NCBI GenBank assembly: GCA_030695205.1
Contig: JAUYTN010000025.1
Span: 124,001-188,000, forward strand
Source of the DNA: Burkholderiaceae bacterium
GTDB lineage: Bacteria > Pseudomonadota > Gammaproteobacteria > Burkholderiales > Burkholderiaceae_C
Length of the DNA: 64,000 nucleotides
Reading direction: 5' to 3'
The position numbers were made by a program, and so were the translations under genes. How positions within the stretch are numbered: position 1 is the stretch's first letter; each line of letters begins with the position of its first letter. This document shows positions 1 to 8,758 of this stretch, piece after piece. A model generated the notes under the pieces. The model did not search any database, had not been told where the DNA came from, and saw only the letters and a list, made by a program, of their open reading frames with translations.

Positions 1-568
1 GTCCGTCCCTGGCCTGCAACCCATGGTCTTGCGCGGTGGCGGGCATGATTTGCATCAGGCCCAGTGCACCACGGGGGCTGACGGCCAGGGCATCAAAGCC
101 GGACTCGGCCGCAATGACGGCCTGCAGCAGCTTTGCGTCGATGCGGTGCGCCCGGGCAGCTTCCCGAATGAGGTGGCGCACCGCTTTGTAGGCAGGGGAA
201 ATATCAAAAAAAGCCAGCACATGGCCGGGTGCCACCACAGCGCCCGTTTCCGGCCAGGCGGTGCCCACCAGAGCGGGCGTTTCCCAACCCGACTGGTCGG
301 CACGCCAGGGGTCTTGCAGGTCCTGGGGCCAACCTTGCACCATGCCTGGCAACCCGGCATCGGTGCGTCCGCCGTAGAACAGCTCGTAGCGGTCATCGAG
401 CTTTTCGGAGGCAAAGTGGCCCACGCCGCGCTCGTCCACCCATGCCCAGACCTGGGCGTGGGCGGCGCTGCCCAGGCAGGTCACCCACCACAGGGCCACA
501 CACAGGCCTACCCATGCGACCGCCCGGCACAGACCAGCCCCAGTGCGATGGAGGGGCCAATACCTCAC
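1..568 (-). CDS. Lytic transglycosylase (SLT family), 3' end beyond window
   Basis: Murein lytic transglycosylase that would cleave peptidoglycan glycan strands in the periplasm. Reading the minus strand from a GTG at 568-566 gives about 189 codons: a hydrophobic N-terminal signal segment (ending ...SAAHAQ), then a short DUF4124-like stretch (VWAWVDERGVGHFASE), then the SLT catalytic core with the ES motif (VIAAESGFDALAVSPRGALG) and LMQIMPATA. The Glu of ES is the expected catalytic acid. The GTG overlaps the parE stop by four bases (GTGA), which fixes the start and implies translational coupling with parE. The C-terminus is cut by the window edge. parE followed by a transglycosylase is a familiar Comamonadaceae gene order. 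The family call is firm; the exact subfamily is not. Confidence 0.85.
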   Translation of the reverse strand, partial: MRYWPLHRTGAGLCRAVAWVGLCVALWWVTCLGSAAHAQVWAWVDERGVGHFASEKLDDRYELFYGGRTDAGLPGMVQGWPQDLQDPWRADQSGWETPALVGTAWPETGAVVAPGHVLAFFDISPAYKAVRHLIREAARAHRIDAKLLQAVIAAESGFDALAVSPRGALGLMQIMPATAQDHGLQARDG

Positions 569-2589
569 ACATCCACCTCCACCGAGTCGCCGTGCAGCTC
601 CATGAGTTCGCGGCGCGAGGCAGCCTCGCCTTTGCCCATGAGCTTGGTGATTTCGGCCTCGGTGCGGGCAAAGTCGAACGCCCCCAGGTGCACCTGCAGC
701 AAGCGGCGGGTGTCTGGGTTGAGGGTGGTGTCCCACAGCTGGGTGGCACTCATCTCGCCCAGGCCCTTGAAGCGGCTGATGGTCCAGCTGCCTTCTTTCA
801 AGCCCTCTTTGCGCAGCTTGTCCAGGGCGGCTTGCAATTCGCCCTCGTCCAGCGCGTACACCTTGGCGGCTGGTTTTTTGCCCCTGGCCGGTGCATCGAT
901 GCGAAAGAGCGGAGGCCTGGCCACGTACACATGGCCAGCCGCGATGAGCTGCGGGAAATGCCTGAAAAACAGCGTCAACAGCAGCACCTGGATGTGTGAT
1001 CCGTCCACGTCGGCGTCGGCCAGAATGCAGACTTTTCCGTAGCGCAAGCCAGCCAGTACGCCAGTGGCATCCATCCCGCCCGCGGCGTCGCCGGGGCCAT
1101 GAGGGTCCACCCCGATGGCCACGGCAATGTCGTGGATCTCATGGTTGGCAAACAGGCGGTCGCGGTCCACCTCCCAGGTGTTGAGCACCTTGCCGCGCAG
1201 GGGCAGGATGGCCTGGCTTTCTTTGTCGCGGCCCATTTTGGCGCTGCCCCCGGCCGAATCGCCCTCGACCAGAAACACCTCGTTGTGGGCCAGATCGCGG
1301 CTTTCGCAGTCGGTCAGCTTGCCGGGCAGCACGGCCACGCCGGAACCCTTGCGCTTCTCCACCTTCTGGCTGGCTTTTTGCCGCGATTGCGCCGCCTTGA
1401 TGGCCAACTCGGCCAGGCGCTTGCCGTGCTCGACGTGCTGGTTCAGCCACAGCTCCAGCGCCGGCTTGACGAAGCTGGAGACCAGCCGCACGGCATCGCG
1501 GGAGTTGAGGCGTTCTTTGATCTGCCCCTGGAACTGCGGGTCCAGCACCTTGGCACTGAGCACATAACTCGCGCGCGCAAACACATCTTCAGGCAGCAAC
1601 TTGACGCCTTTGGGCGCCAGCGCATGCAGGTCAATGAAGCCTTTGACGGCCTGGAACAGGCCGTCGCGCAACCCGCTTTCGTGGGTGCCCCCGGCCGATG
1701 TGGGAATGAGGTTGACGTAGCTCTCGCGCACAGGGGCGCCATCTTCGGTGAAGGCCACGCACCAGTCGGCGCCCTCACCTTCGGCAAAGCTGTCGTGCCC
1801 GCTGTCGGCGCTGCCCGAGCCGTCAAACAACGGAATGACGGGCTCTCCGTTCAAGGTCTGTTGCAGATAGTCGCGCAGGCCGGCCTTGTATTGCCAGGTG
1901 GTGGCGTCGCGGGTTTTTTCGTTGACCAGCGTGACGCTGACGCCGGGCATCAGCACCGCTTTGCTGCGCAGCAGGTGGGTGAGTTCGGCCAGCGGCAGCT
2001 GGGCGGATTCAAAGTACCGTGCATCGGGCCACACCCGAACACTGGTGCCCTGCTTGCGGTCTCGCGGGCCTTCAGCACCGGCTTGGGCCGCACCCAGCAC
2101 CGCCGGGCGCAGGACCAGGGGCTCGATCACGTCGCCCCCCGAAAACGTCAGGCTGGCCACCTGACCTTCGCGGTAGCTGGTGACCTCCAGCCGGGTGGAG
2201 AGCGCATTGGTCACGCTCACACCCACGCCGTGCAGCCCGCCGGAGAAGCTGTAGGCACCGCCCTTGCCCTTGTCAAACTTGCCACCCGCATGCAGGCGGG
2301 TGAACACCAGTTCGATGACCGGAGCTTTCTCTTCGGGGTGCAGGCCAAAGGGAATGCCGCGCCCGTCGTCCTCAATGGCCACCGAGCCATCCGCGCACAG
2401 GGTGACCTTGATTTTTTTGCCATGCCCGGCCAACGCCTCGTCAGCGGCGTTGTCCAGCACCTCTTGCACGATGTGCAAAGGGTTGTCGGTGCGGGTGTAC
2501 ATGCCGGGCCGCTGCTTGACAGGCTCCAGGCCCTTGAGCACGCGGATGGACTGTTCGGAATATTCGACGGAAGAGGCGTTGGGTTGCAT
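565..2589 (-). CDS. parE: DNA topoisomerase IV subunit B (ParE)
   Basis: ATPase subunit of topoisomerase IV, which decatenates daughter chromosomes together with ParC. From the chosen ATG the protein has 674 residues: GHKL ATPase with EVLDNAADEA (about 42-51), DDGRG (74-78) and GGLHGVGV (117-124); transducer region; TOPRIM domain with EGDSAGG (442-448) and DADVDGS (525-531). The length and lack of the GyrB C-terminal insert favour ParE over GyrB. An upstream ATG (2622) would add 11 residues, but the chosen start (MQPNASSVEYSEQSIRVLKG) matches the usual ParE beginning and sits 8 nt after a TACAAT box. parC is not in the window. Confidence 0.93.
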   Translation of the reverse strand: MQPNASSVEYSEQSIRVLKGLEPVKQRPGMYTRTDNPLHIVQEVLDNAADEALAGHGKKIKVTLCADGSVAIEDDGRGIPFGLHPEEKAPVIELVFTRLHAGGKFDKGKGGAYSFSGGLHGVGVSVTNALSTRLEVTSYREGQVASLTFSGGDVIEPLVLRPAVLGAAQAGAEGPRDRKQGTSVRVWPDARYFESAQLPLAELTHLLRSKAVLMPGVSVTLVNEKTRDATTWQYKAGLRDYLQQTLNGEPVIPLFDGSGSADSGHDSFAEGEGADWCVAFTEDGAPVRESYVNLIPTSAGGTHESGLRDGLFQAVKGFIDLHALAPKGVKLLPEDVFARASYVLSAKVLDPQFQGQIKERLNSRDAVRLVSSFVKPALELWLNQHVEHGKRLAELAIKAAQSRQKASQKVEKRKGSGVAVLPGKLTDCESRDLAHNEVFLVEGDSAGGSAKMGRDKESQAILPLRGKVLNTWEVDRDRLFANHEIHDIAVAIGVDPHGPGDAAGGMDATGVLAGLRYGKVCILADADVDGSHIQVLLLTLFFRHFPQLIAAGHVYVARPPLFRIDAPARGKKPAAKVYALDEGELQAALDKLRKEGLKEGSWTISRFKGLGEMSATQLWDTTLNPDTRRLLQVHLGAFDFARTEAEITKLMGKGEAASRRELMELHGDSVEVDV

Positions 2590-2597
2590 GGCGCCGA

Positions 2598-2603
2598 ATT
2601 GTA
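2598..2603 (-). promoter_or_regulatory. Putative -10 box (TACAAT) of parE
   Basis: On the minus strand TACAAT is followed by 8 nt and then the parE ATG. No Shine-Dalgarno sequence lies between. With a start site about 7 nt downstream of the box, the mRNA would have a leader of 0-2 nt. No convincing -35 is visible. Confidence 0.4.
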
Positions 2604-2759
2604 GGTGCGCAGCACCCAGCATCTGTATATAAACCCAGTCTGTGGCCTGGACAGGTCGGGGCCGTGCCAGCCGTGTCCTCGGCCAGCCAAGAGTTGACTT
2701 GATCCCGCAGTCTCCGGTGTGCGTGCGCCTGCGTGCCGATGTGGCTACAGTACCGCCCC

Positions 2760-3977
2760 ATGAATGCTTCCATACCCCGTTTGTCCATGTGGCAGGTGCT
2801 GGCCTGCGGTGCCGCCATCGTGACGCTCTCCATGGGCGTGCGCCACGGCTTTGGCCTGTGGCTGCAGCCCATCACCCAGGCGCAGAACTGGAGCCGCGAG
2901 TCGTTCTCGCTGGCGCTGGCGGTGCAGAACCTGTCGTGGGGAGTGGTCGGCATTTTTGCCGGGATGATGGCCGACCGCTGGGGTGCCTTTCGGGTGCTGG
3001 TGCTGGGTGCGGTGCTGTACATGCTGGGCCTGGCGGGCATGGCGCTGTCGCCCACACCCCTGGTGTTTCTGCTCACCACCGGCGTACTGATTGGCGCGGC
3101 GCAGGCGGGCACCACCTATGCGGTCATCTACGGCGTCATTGGCCGCAACGTGTCGGCCGAGCGCCGCTCCTGGGCCATGGGCGTGGCTGCGGCAGCGGGT
3201 TCGTTCGGCCAGTTTCTGATGGTGCCGGTCGAGGGCTTTCTGATCGACCGCTTTGGCTGGCAACAGGCTTTGCTGGTGCTGGCTGCTGCGGTCCTCATGA
3301 TCATTCCACTGGCGTGGGGCCTGCGCGAGCCCGGTGCCGGGGGCAGTGCCCCCGCCCAACGGGAACAAACCATTCTGCAAGCCCTGCGCGAGGCCCTGCG
3401 CTACCGCAGCTTTCAGCTGCTGATGCTGGGCTACTTTGTGTGCGGCTTTCAGGTGGTGTTCATTGGGGTGCACATGCCCAGCTACCTCAAGGACAACGGC
3501 CTGTCACCCCAGGTAGCCAGCACGGCACTGGCACTGATCGGCCTGTTCAATGTGTTTGGCACCTATGCGGCGGGCGCGCTGGGACAGCGTTTGCCCAAAC
3601 GCCACATCCTGGCGGGCATCTACCTGTCGCGCTCGGTGGTCATCACCCTCTTTCTGCTCGCCCCGCTCACGCCGTGGAGCGTGTACCTGTTTGCCAGTGT
3701 CATGGGAGTGCTGTGGCTGTCCACCGTACCGCCGACCAACGCGGTGGTGGCCCAGATTTTTGGGGTGGCGCACTTCTCGATGCTGGGTGGATTTGTGTTC
3801 TTCAGCCACCAGATTGGCAGCTTCATGGGCGTCTGGCTGGGCGGCGTGTTGTACGACCAGACCGGCAGCTACCAGGTGGTGTGGGTGCTGGCCATTGCCC
3901 TGGGCGTGGTCGCCGCCCTCATCAACCTGCCCGTGAAAGAAAACGCCATTGCCCGCCATGGACACGCCCACGCCTGA
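2760..3977 (+). CDS. MFS transporter (monocarboxylate/oxalate-formate-like)
   Basis: Predicted 405-residue inner-membrane carrier of the major facilitator superfamily with 12 hydrophobic segments. The loop 2-3 signature is visible as GMMADRWGAFRVLVLG, and the MxxGVRHGFGLWLQPI start resembles the oxalate/formate and monocarboxylate branch. The substrate cannot be told. The chosen ATG follows TACAGT by 8 nt, like other short-leader starts here; an in-frame ATG at 2733 would add nine residues without homology value. It diverges from parE across about 170 bp, and its end overlaps the next small ORF by 20 bp. Confidence 0.8.
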   Translation: MNASIPRLSMWQVLACGAAIVTLSMGVRHGFGLWLQPITQAQNWSRESFSLALAVQNLSWGVVGIFAGMMADRWGAFRVLVLGAVLYMLGLAGMALSPTPLVFLLTTGVLIGAAQAGTTYAVIYGVIGRNVSAERRSWAMGVAAAAGSFGQFLMVPVEGFLIDRFGWQQALLVLAAAVLMIIPLAWGLREPGAGGSAPAQREQTILQALREALRYRSFQLLMLGYFVCGFQVVFIGVHMPSYLKDNGLSPQVASTALALIGLFNVFGTYAAGALGQRLPKRHILAGIYLSRSVVITLFLLAPLTPWSVYLFASVMGVLWLSTVPPTNAVVAQIFGVAHFSMLGGFVFFSHQIGSFMGVWLGGVLYDQTGSYQVVWVLAIALGVVAALINLPVKENAIARHGHAHA

Positions 3978-4125
3978 CACGCAGCGCAGCCCCCCTGACC
4001 TGCCTCGCTGGGCACGGGTGCTGATGATCACCCTGGCCCTGGCAGCATGCCTGGCTGTGTTTGGCCTGTACCTGCAGCCAGACTTCCTGGTGTCCCTGGC
4101 CGATCGGATGTGGTCGTGTTTTTAA
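3958..4125 (+). CDS. Small single-pass membrane protein, 55 aa, hypothetical
   Basis: Reading frame from ATG 3958 to TAA 4123-4125. It begins MDTPTPDTQRSPPDLPRWAR, continues with one hydrophobic helix (VLMITLALAACLAVFGLYL) and ends QPDFLVSLADRMWSCF. It starts inside the last 20 bases of the MFS gene in another frame, which suggests translational coupling. Small proteins with the ending LYLQPDFLxxLADxxWxCF recur in related genomes as far as I recall, which supports a real gene, but no function is known to me. It has a short charged N-terminus and one membrane segment. Confidence 0.6.
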   Translation: MDTPTPDTQRSPPDLPRWARVLMITLALAACLAVFGLYLQPDFLVSLADRMWSCF

Positions 4126-4180
4126 TTTTTCAAATAAAATTAGCATCAACCGCTTACAAATAAACAATAGTATGCTATGA
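4121..4180 (-). repeat. Dispersed AT-rich Comamonadaceae-type repeat, copy 1
   Basis: AT-rich patch in GC-rich surroundings. Read on the minus strand it shows the shared plan ATAGC-n-CTA ... AAGCG ... GC ... TTTTATTTGAAAAA also seen at 18.6, 35.5, 42.5, 47.2, 49.1 and 57.3 kb. Its terminal TCATAGC, read on plus, supplies the ATG of the methyltransferase gene at 4177. Confidence 0.6.
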
Positions 4181-4860
4181 CTATTATTGACAACATAACC
4201 CCTGGAAGCGGTCACGCCCATCCCTCGCAGCAGCACCCGCACAGCGGTTTGGCCCCGTCGCCTTGGGTACAGCGTTGGACGCACCTGCTGCTGCCCCACG
4301 CACGGGTGCTGGATGTCGCCTGCGGCACTGGCCGCCACTCCCACTGGCTGGCCGCACTGGGCATGCAGGTTTGGTCGGTGGACAGGGACGACGCCGCGCT
4401 GGCCCAAGTGCGTGCCCACTGGCCGCGGGGGGCGGCCCATGCACCCCACACCGTGTGCGCTGACCTGGAGAACGGGCCTTGGCCCTGGCCAGGCCACACC
4501 TTCGATGCGGTGGTGGTCACCAACTACCTGTGGCGACCGCTGCTGCCCGTGCTGCTGCAATCCCTGGCGCCGGGCGGAGTGTGGCTGTACGAAACCTTTG
4601 CCCATGGCAACGCACAGGTGGGCAAACCCTCGCGGCCCGACTTTTTGCTGCAGCCAGGCGAGCTGCTGCAGGTGTGTCAAGGTCTGCGGGTCGTGGCCTA
4701 CGAAGACGGCTTTTGCACCCAGCCCGAGCGCTTCGTGCAACGGGTGGTGGCGGTGCAGCCTGTGCCACCCGGTGCCACTGGACCGGGTGCCAGCGAAGCG
4801 GTGCCCCGCTTCGCCCTGGACGCAGGCACCGCAGAGCTTCAGCATGAATCGATAGAATGA
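4177..4860 (+). CDS. Class I SAM-dependent methyltransferase
   Basis: Predicted 227-residue cytosolic methyltransferase with a Rossmann fold. SAM-binding motif I is [19 protein letters not shown] (about 42-60), followed by the acidic end of strand 2 (VWSVDRDD) and motif IV around [19 protein letters not shown], then [16 protein letters not shown]. This Tellurite-resistance/TehB-like layout does not define the acceptor. The annotated ATG lies within the edge of an AT-rich repeat, so the N-terminal residues before about 20 may be non-native; no good Shine-Dalgarno sequence precedes it. It ends just before dapA and may be cotranscribed with it. Confidence 0.8.
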   Translation: MTIIDNITPGSGHAHPSQQHPHSGLAPSPWVQRWTHLLLPHARVLDVACGTGRHSHWLAALGMQVWSVDRDDAALAQVRAHWPRGAAHAPHTVCADLENGPWPWPGHTFDAVVVTNYLWRPLLPVLLQSLAPGGVWLYETFAHGNAQVGKPSRPDFLLQPGELLQVCQGLRVVAYEDGFCTQPERFVQRVVAVQPVPPGATGPGASEAVPRFALDAGTAELQHESIE

Positions 4861-4889
4861 TCCATTCCACTCACCGCACCCCATTCGCC

Positions 4890-5789
4890 ATGAACCCCAT
4901 CACCGGCAGCATCGTTGCACTCGCCACCCCCATGCTCGAAGACGGCAGCGTGGACTACCCCACCCTGCGCAAGCTCATTGACTGGCACATTGCCGAAGGC
5001 ACCGATTGCATCGGCGTGGTGGGCACCACCGGCGAATCCCCCACCGTGAGTGTGGAGGAGCACTGCGAAATCATTCGTGTGTCGGTCGAGCAGGCCAAAA
5101 CACACGGCGACAGGCGCGTGCCCATCATGGCCGGCTGCGGCGCCAACTCCACCGCAGAAGCCATCGAGCTGGCCCGGTTTGCCAAAAAAGTGGGGGCCGA
5201 TTGTCAGCTGCAGGTGGTGCCCTACTACAACAAACCCACCCAGGAAGGTCAGTACCGCCACTTCAAGGCCATTGCCGAGGCCACGGGTGACTTGCCCATC
5301 GTCCTCTACAACGTACCCGGGCGCAGCGTGGCCGACATGGCACACGCCACAGTATTGCGCCTGGCCCAGATACCCGGCATCGTGGGCATCAAGGAAGCGA
5401 CAGGCAACATCGAGCGGGCGCAATGGCTCATCAAGGAAGTGCCCAAGGGCTTTGCCGTGTACTCAGGCGACGACGCCACCGCCGTCGCCCTCATGCTGTG
5501 CGGCGGCCAGGGCAATGTGAGCGTATCGGCCAACATCGCCCCCCGCCTTATGCACGAGCTGTGTATGGCCGCCATCGCCGGCGATGTGCGCACCGCCATG
5601 GCCATCCAGATGCAGCTACTGCCTATCCACAAACACCTGTTTGTGGAGGCCAACCCCATTCCCCTGAAGTGGGCCATGGCGCGCCTCGGCCTGTGCGGCC
5701 CCACCCTGCGCCTGCCCATGACAGACATGGATGATTCGAATGTGCCTGTGGTCGAGGGTGCACTGCGCGCATCGGGCCTGCTGGCCTGA
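4890..5789 (+). CDS. dapA: 4-hydroxy-tetrahydrodipicolinate synthase
   Basis: Condenses pyruvate with aspartate semialdehyde, the first committed step of lysine and meso-diaminopimelate synthesis, in the cytosol. The 299-residue class I aldolase shows GTTGESPTV, the conserved tyrosine of [15 protein letters not shown] and the Schiff-base lysine in GIKEATGN. Length is normal for the family. An ATG at 4857 would add 11 unconserved residues, so [15 protein letters not shown] is taken as the start. A TAGAAT sequence at 4852-4857 could be its -10 box. bamC follows 34 bp downstream, the usual dapA-bamC order. Confidence 0.95.
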   Translation: MNPITGSIVALATPMLEDGSVDYPTLRKLIDWHIAEGTDCIGVVGTTGESPTVSVEEHCEIIRVSVEQAKTHGDRRVPIMAGCGANSTAEAIELARFAKKVGADCQLQVVPYYNKPTQEGQYRHFKAIAEATGDLPIVLYNVPGRSVADMAHATVLRLAQIPGIVGIKEATGNIERAQWLIKEVPKGFAVYSGDDATAVALMLCGGQGNVSVSANIAPRLMHELCMAAIAGDVRTAMAIQMQLLPIHKHLFVEANPIPLKWAMARLGLCGPTLRLPMTDMDDSNVPVVEGALRASGLLA

Positions 5790-5823
5790 TTCTGACCAAT
5801 GACAAACCTGCCCAGTTCAGCCC

Positions 5824-6954
5824 ATGATGACCCAACACCCTGCCCCATCCCCCGCTTTGAAATCTACCACCCGGCACACGCTTGCCCTGCTGGCCGTGTG
5901 TGGCTTGGCGGTCTCGGGCTGTTCCACCTTCCAAGAGACCAAGGTGGACTACACCAGCGCCAAGCGCATCAACACCTTGGACGTGCCGCCCGACCTGACC
6001 CAACTGAGCAAAGACAGCCGCTTTGCCATGCCCGGTGGGCCCGTCTCAGCCAGTGGCTACCAGGTCAGCCAGGCATCCTCTCAGGCCACACCCGTGACCG
6101 CAGCCAACTCCGTAGGCGACGTGCGAATTGAGCGCGCCGGCAGCGAGCGCTGGCTGGTGGTCAAGCGCCCCGCCGATGCGCTGTGGGAACCGGTGCGCGG
6201 CTTCTGGCAAGACAACGGCTTTGTGCTGGTGCTGGACCAGGAAAAGCTGGGCCTGCTGGAAACCGACTGGGCCGAGAACCGCGCCAAACTGCCCCAGGAC
6301 TTCATCCGCAACACATTGGGCAAGCTGCTCGACAGCCTGTACTCCACCGGCGAGCGCGACAAGTTCCGCACCCGCCTGGAGCGCAACGCGGCGGGCGAAA
6401 CGGAGATCTACATCAGCCACCGGGGCATGGTCGAGGTGTTCACCAGCTCGTCCAAAGACCAGACCATGTGGCAGCCCCGCCCTTCCGACCCAGAGCTGGA
6501 AGCGGAGTTTCTGCGCCGCCTCATGGTCAAGCTCGGTGCCAGCCAGGAAGAAGCCAAGGCCCAGTTGGCCGTTTCGTCTGCTGCGCCCAAGGCGCGCCTG
6601 ATCCAGGCAGGTGGCGTGCCCACCGCTGTGGAAGTGAGCGAGTCGTTTGACCGCGCGTGGCGCCGGGTGGGCGTCACCCTGGACCGCAGCGGCTTCACTG
6701 TGGAAGACCGCAACCGCGTCCAGGGCACCTACTTTGTGCGCTACGTCGCACCCACTGAGCCGCAAAAGGAATCCGGCTTTCTGGGCAAACTGTTTGGCTC
6801 GTCCAAAACCGAGGCCAAACCGGCCCAGTACCAGGTGCGTGTTGCCACCAGCGGCGACACCAGCACCGTCACAGTGCTGAATGCAGACGGACAGCCGGAC
6901 GCATCCGCATCCGCGCACAGCATCCTCAGACTGCTCGCTCAGGACCTACAGTAA
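5824..6954 (+). CDS. bamC: Outer membrane assembly lipoprotein BamC
   Basis: Lipoprotein of the BAM complex that inserts beta-barrel proteins in the outer membrane. The 376-residue product has a signal peptide with lipobox LAVSGC (lipidated Cys33), the unstructured N-terminal segment with VDYTSAKRINTLDVPPDL that binds BamD in the family, and two helix-grip domains (about 95-215 and 235-376). It lies directly after dapA, as in many proteobacteria (NlpB/DapX). A bidirectional terminator follows about 80 bp downstream. Confidence 0.9.
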   Translation: MMTQHPAPSPALKSTTRHTLALLAVCGLAVSGCSTFQETKVDYTSAKRINTLDVPPDLTQLSKDSRFAMPGGPVSASGYQVSQASSQATPVTAANSVGDVRIERAGSERWLVVKRPADALWEPVRGFWQDNGFVLVLDQEKLGLLETDWAENRAKLPQDFIRNTLGKLLDSLYSTGERDKFRTRLERNAAGETEIYISHRGMVEVFTSSSKDQTMWQPRPSDPELEAEFLRRLMVKLGASQEEAKAQLAVSSAAPKARLIQAGGVPTAVEVSESFDRAWRRVGVTLDRSGFTVEDRNRVQGTYFVRYVAPTEPQKESGFLGKLFGSSKTEAKPAQYQVRVATSGDTSTVTVLNADGQPDASASAHSILRLLAQDLQ

Positions 6955-7036
6955 CAGCCGTCGGTGGACAGCGTGGCGCACTGCCTGCGCCCGTGCTACC
7001 CCACCCGCTCGTCCACGCACAGCTGATGTGCAGACG

Positions 7037-7066
7037 CAAAAAAGCCGCTGTCAGCGGCTTTTTTTG
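7037..7066. terminator. Bidirectional Rho-independent terminator
   Basis: A-run, GCCGCTG-TCAGCGGC hairpin and T-run (AAAAAAGCCGCTGTCAGCGG then CTTTTTTT). It can end bamC transcription on plus and the lipoprotein gene on minus. Confidence 0.9.
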
Positions 7067-7122
7067 TGGTCGGTGCAGCACAGGTCCACGCCACTCGGGC
7101 CTGACCTTGCACCGTCAGCCCA

Positions 7123-7380
7123 TCACTGCTTTTTCTCTTCTGGCTTGGCGTCAGTGGCGGCTGCGGGGGCGGCGGCATCGGCTGCTGGTGCAGCAGCGGC
7201 GTCAGCAGGCGCAGCGGCGGGAGCAGCAGCGTCGGCGGGTGCTGCGGCTGGAGCGGCATCTGCAGCAGGTGCAGGAGCGGCCACAGGCGCTGGAGCAGCA
7301 GCGGGAGCTTCTTCTTTTTTGCCACAGGCAGTCAGGGCAATGGCAGCAAACAGGGCAGCGATGAGGGTGGTTTTGGTCAT
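7123..7380 (-). CDS. Small Ala/Pro-rich lipoprotein
   Basis: 85-residue predicted lipoprotein: signal peptide MTKTTLIAALFAAIALTAC with lipobox LTAC, then GKKEE and a low-complexity tail of repeated A-A-P and A-D units ending DAKPEEKKQ. The tail has no recognisable domain and probably forms an extended, flexible segment anchored in a membrane or spanning the periplasm. Such proteins are common in Burkholderiales, with unknown role. The GCN-rich repeat tract could vary in length between strains. The start is taken at the signal-peptide ATG rather than 40 codons upstream. It ends against a bidirectional terminator. Confidence 0.7.
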   Translation of the reverse strand: MTKTTLIAALFAAIALTACGKKEEAPAAAPAPVAAPAPAADAAPAAAPADAAAPAAAPADAAAAPAADAAAPAAATDAKPEEKKQ

Positions 7381-7568
7381 GGTATGGGTAGTAGTTGGTA
7401 CACGCTTGTCCCGCCAACCCAGGCCACCATGCCAGCGATGGTTGGTCCTGTGGGCGGGAGCGGCGCAAGTGTAGGGGAAAACACCAATGACATTCACCAA
7501 AAACCGTAAGAGTTTGTGAAAAATTTACCTTCTACTCGCCATGCACCCATTCGACGCCACTCAGATCC

Positions 7569-8744
7569 TCACACCGGGTGCAGCCAACCCGCACTGAACC
7601 AATCAGCCAACAGTTCCTGGGCGCCACCGCTGGCCTTCGCCACTGCCTGTGCAGGCAGCGTGCGCTGGTCGGCCAGTTGGCGCATCAGGCGGGCATCGCT
7701 GCCTGCCGCACGAAAGCTGTCGCCATTGATGAAGATGTGCCTGTCGTCATACATCATGCGGGTGCGCCGGTCCAGGCGCACAGCCCCTGGTGACCAGTCG
7801 GACTCCGGTTCGTCAAACCACACCTTGGGCTTGGGATCGGTCATGACCTCCCCGAGCGCACACGCCAGCGATTCGCGATCGGCCAGCAAACGCTCCAGCG
7901 CATCACCTGCGAACACTTGCAGACCCTCGGGAATCCGCGCGGGTGTATCGGTAGCAGGCTGGGCGCTGTCGCGGTAGAGGGTGGCGTCCTCAAAGGCATC
8001 GGTCATGCGCAGCATCAGCTCGCCCGCCAAGCTGGCGCGCTGCGGCACCCGAAACCCGACCGAATAGGTCATGCAGCCCTCGTCCATGGCAATACCGTCG
8101 TGCGCCCAGCGCGGTGGGAGGTAGAGCATGTCGCCTGGCTCCAGCACGTGTTCTTCCTCGGGCACAAAGTGCGTGAGTATCTTCAGGGGCACATCCTCTT
8201 GCAGACTCAGGTCCTTCTGGCGACCGATGCGCCAACGCCGCCGACCGGCCGCCTGGAGCAAAAACACGTCGTAGCTGTCAAAGTGCGGCCCTACCCCACC
8301 ACCTTCACTGGCCCAGGAAATCATCAGATCGTCCAGTCGCGCGTCAGGCACAAACCGAAAGCGGCTCATCAATTCGTGCACCGGGTCGCTGTGGAGGTCC
8401 ACGCCTTGCACCAGCAGGGTCCAGCCGGGTTGACTGGCCGGTGGAAACACCGACTTTTTGAACGGACCATGGGCCAGCGTCCAGCCTGGTGCCGTGGGCT
8501 GTTGAACAATCAGGCGGCTCTCGACATCGTCCCGCAGCGACAGGCCAAACAGCTCCGCCTTGGACAGCAGTGGCGAAAAGCCGGGCACCGCCTGGCGCAC
8601 CAGCAGCGGCTTCTTTTGCCAGTGCCGCTTCATGAACTGGGCGGCACTGAGCCCCCCAAGCAAAGTCATGGGCGAATCGGTGAACAGAGGGCTTGCGGGC
8701 GCTGCAGCGGTGCGGCCGTGGGTGGGGGGGGTGGTTGGGGTCAT
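7569..8744 (-). CDS. roxA: Ribosomal protein arginine hydroxylase-type JmjC oxygenase
   Basis: 2-oxoglutarate/Fe(II) oxygenase of the YcfD/RoxA family, which hydroxylates an arginine of ribosomal protein L16. The 391-residue protein has a JmjC/cupin fold with iron ligands His154 and Asp156 (VGPHFDSYDVF) and a second His215 (PPRWAHDGIAM), followed by a winged-helix C-terminal domain (about 290-391), as in RoxA. The N-terminal 20 residues are Pro/Ala-rich. It diverges from slyD with only 14 bp between the two ATGs. The L16 substrate is inferred from family knowledge. Confidence 0.85.
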   Translation of the reverse strand: MTPTTPPTHGRTAAAPASPLFTDSPMTLLGGLSAAQFMKRHWQKKPLLVRQAVPGFSPLLSKAELFGLSLRDDVESRLIVQQPTAPGWTLAHGPFKKSVFPPASQPGWTLLVQGVDLHSDPVHELMSRFRFVPDARLDDLMISWASEGGGVGPHFDSYDVFLLQAAGRRRWRIGRQKDLSLQEDVPLKILTHFVPEEEHVLEPGDMLYLPPRWAHDGIAMDEGCMTYSVGFRVPQRASLAGELMLRMTDAFEDATLYRDSAQPATDTPARIPEGLQVFAGDALERLLADRESLACALGEVMTDPKPKVWFDEPESDWSPGAVRLDRRTRMMYDDRHIFINGDSFRAAGSDARLMRQLADQRTLPAQAVAKASGGAQELLADWFSAGWLHPV

Positions 8745-8746
8745 GG

Positions 8747-8756
8747 GACAATTGTC
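8747..8756. promoter_or_regulatory. Symmetric bidirectional -10 element between roxA and slyD
   Basis: The 14 bp between the divergent start codons contain the perfect palindrome GACAATTGTC. Read in each direction it gives GACAAT followed by 6 nt and ATG, so both genes may use the same DNA as -10 box with leaderless transcripts. -35 regions would lie inside the opposite gene; none is strong. Confidence 0.45.
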
Positions 8757-8758
8757 GG

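Noticed and set aside
1099..2604. 501-codon plus-strand ORF opposite parE
   Set aside because: Antisense shadow of a GC-rich gene; no domain, His/Gln-rich composition, and parE motifs are complete on the other strand.
7140..7300. GCN-rich repeats considered as a separate repeat locus
   Set aside because: They encode the Ala/Pro tail of the small lipoprotein; repeat units are irregular.
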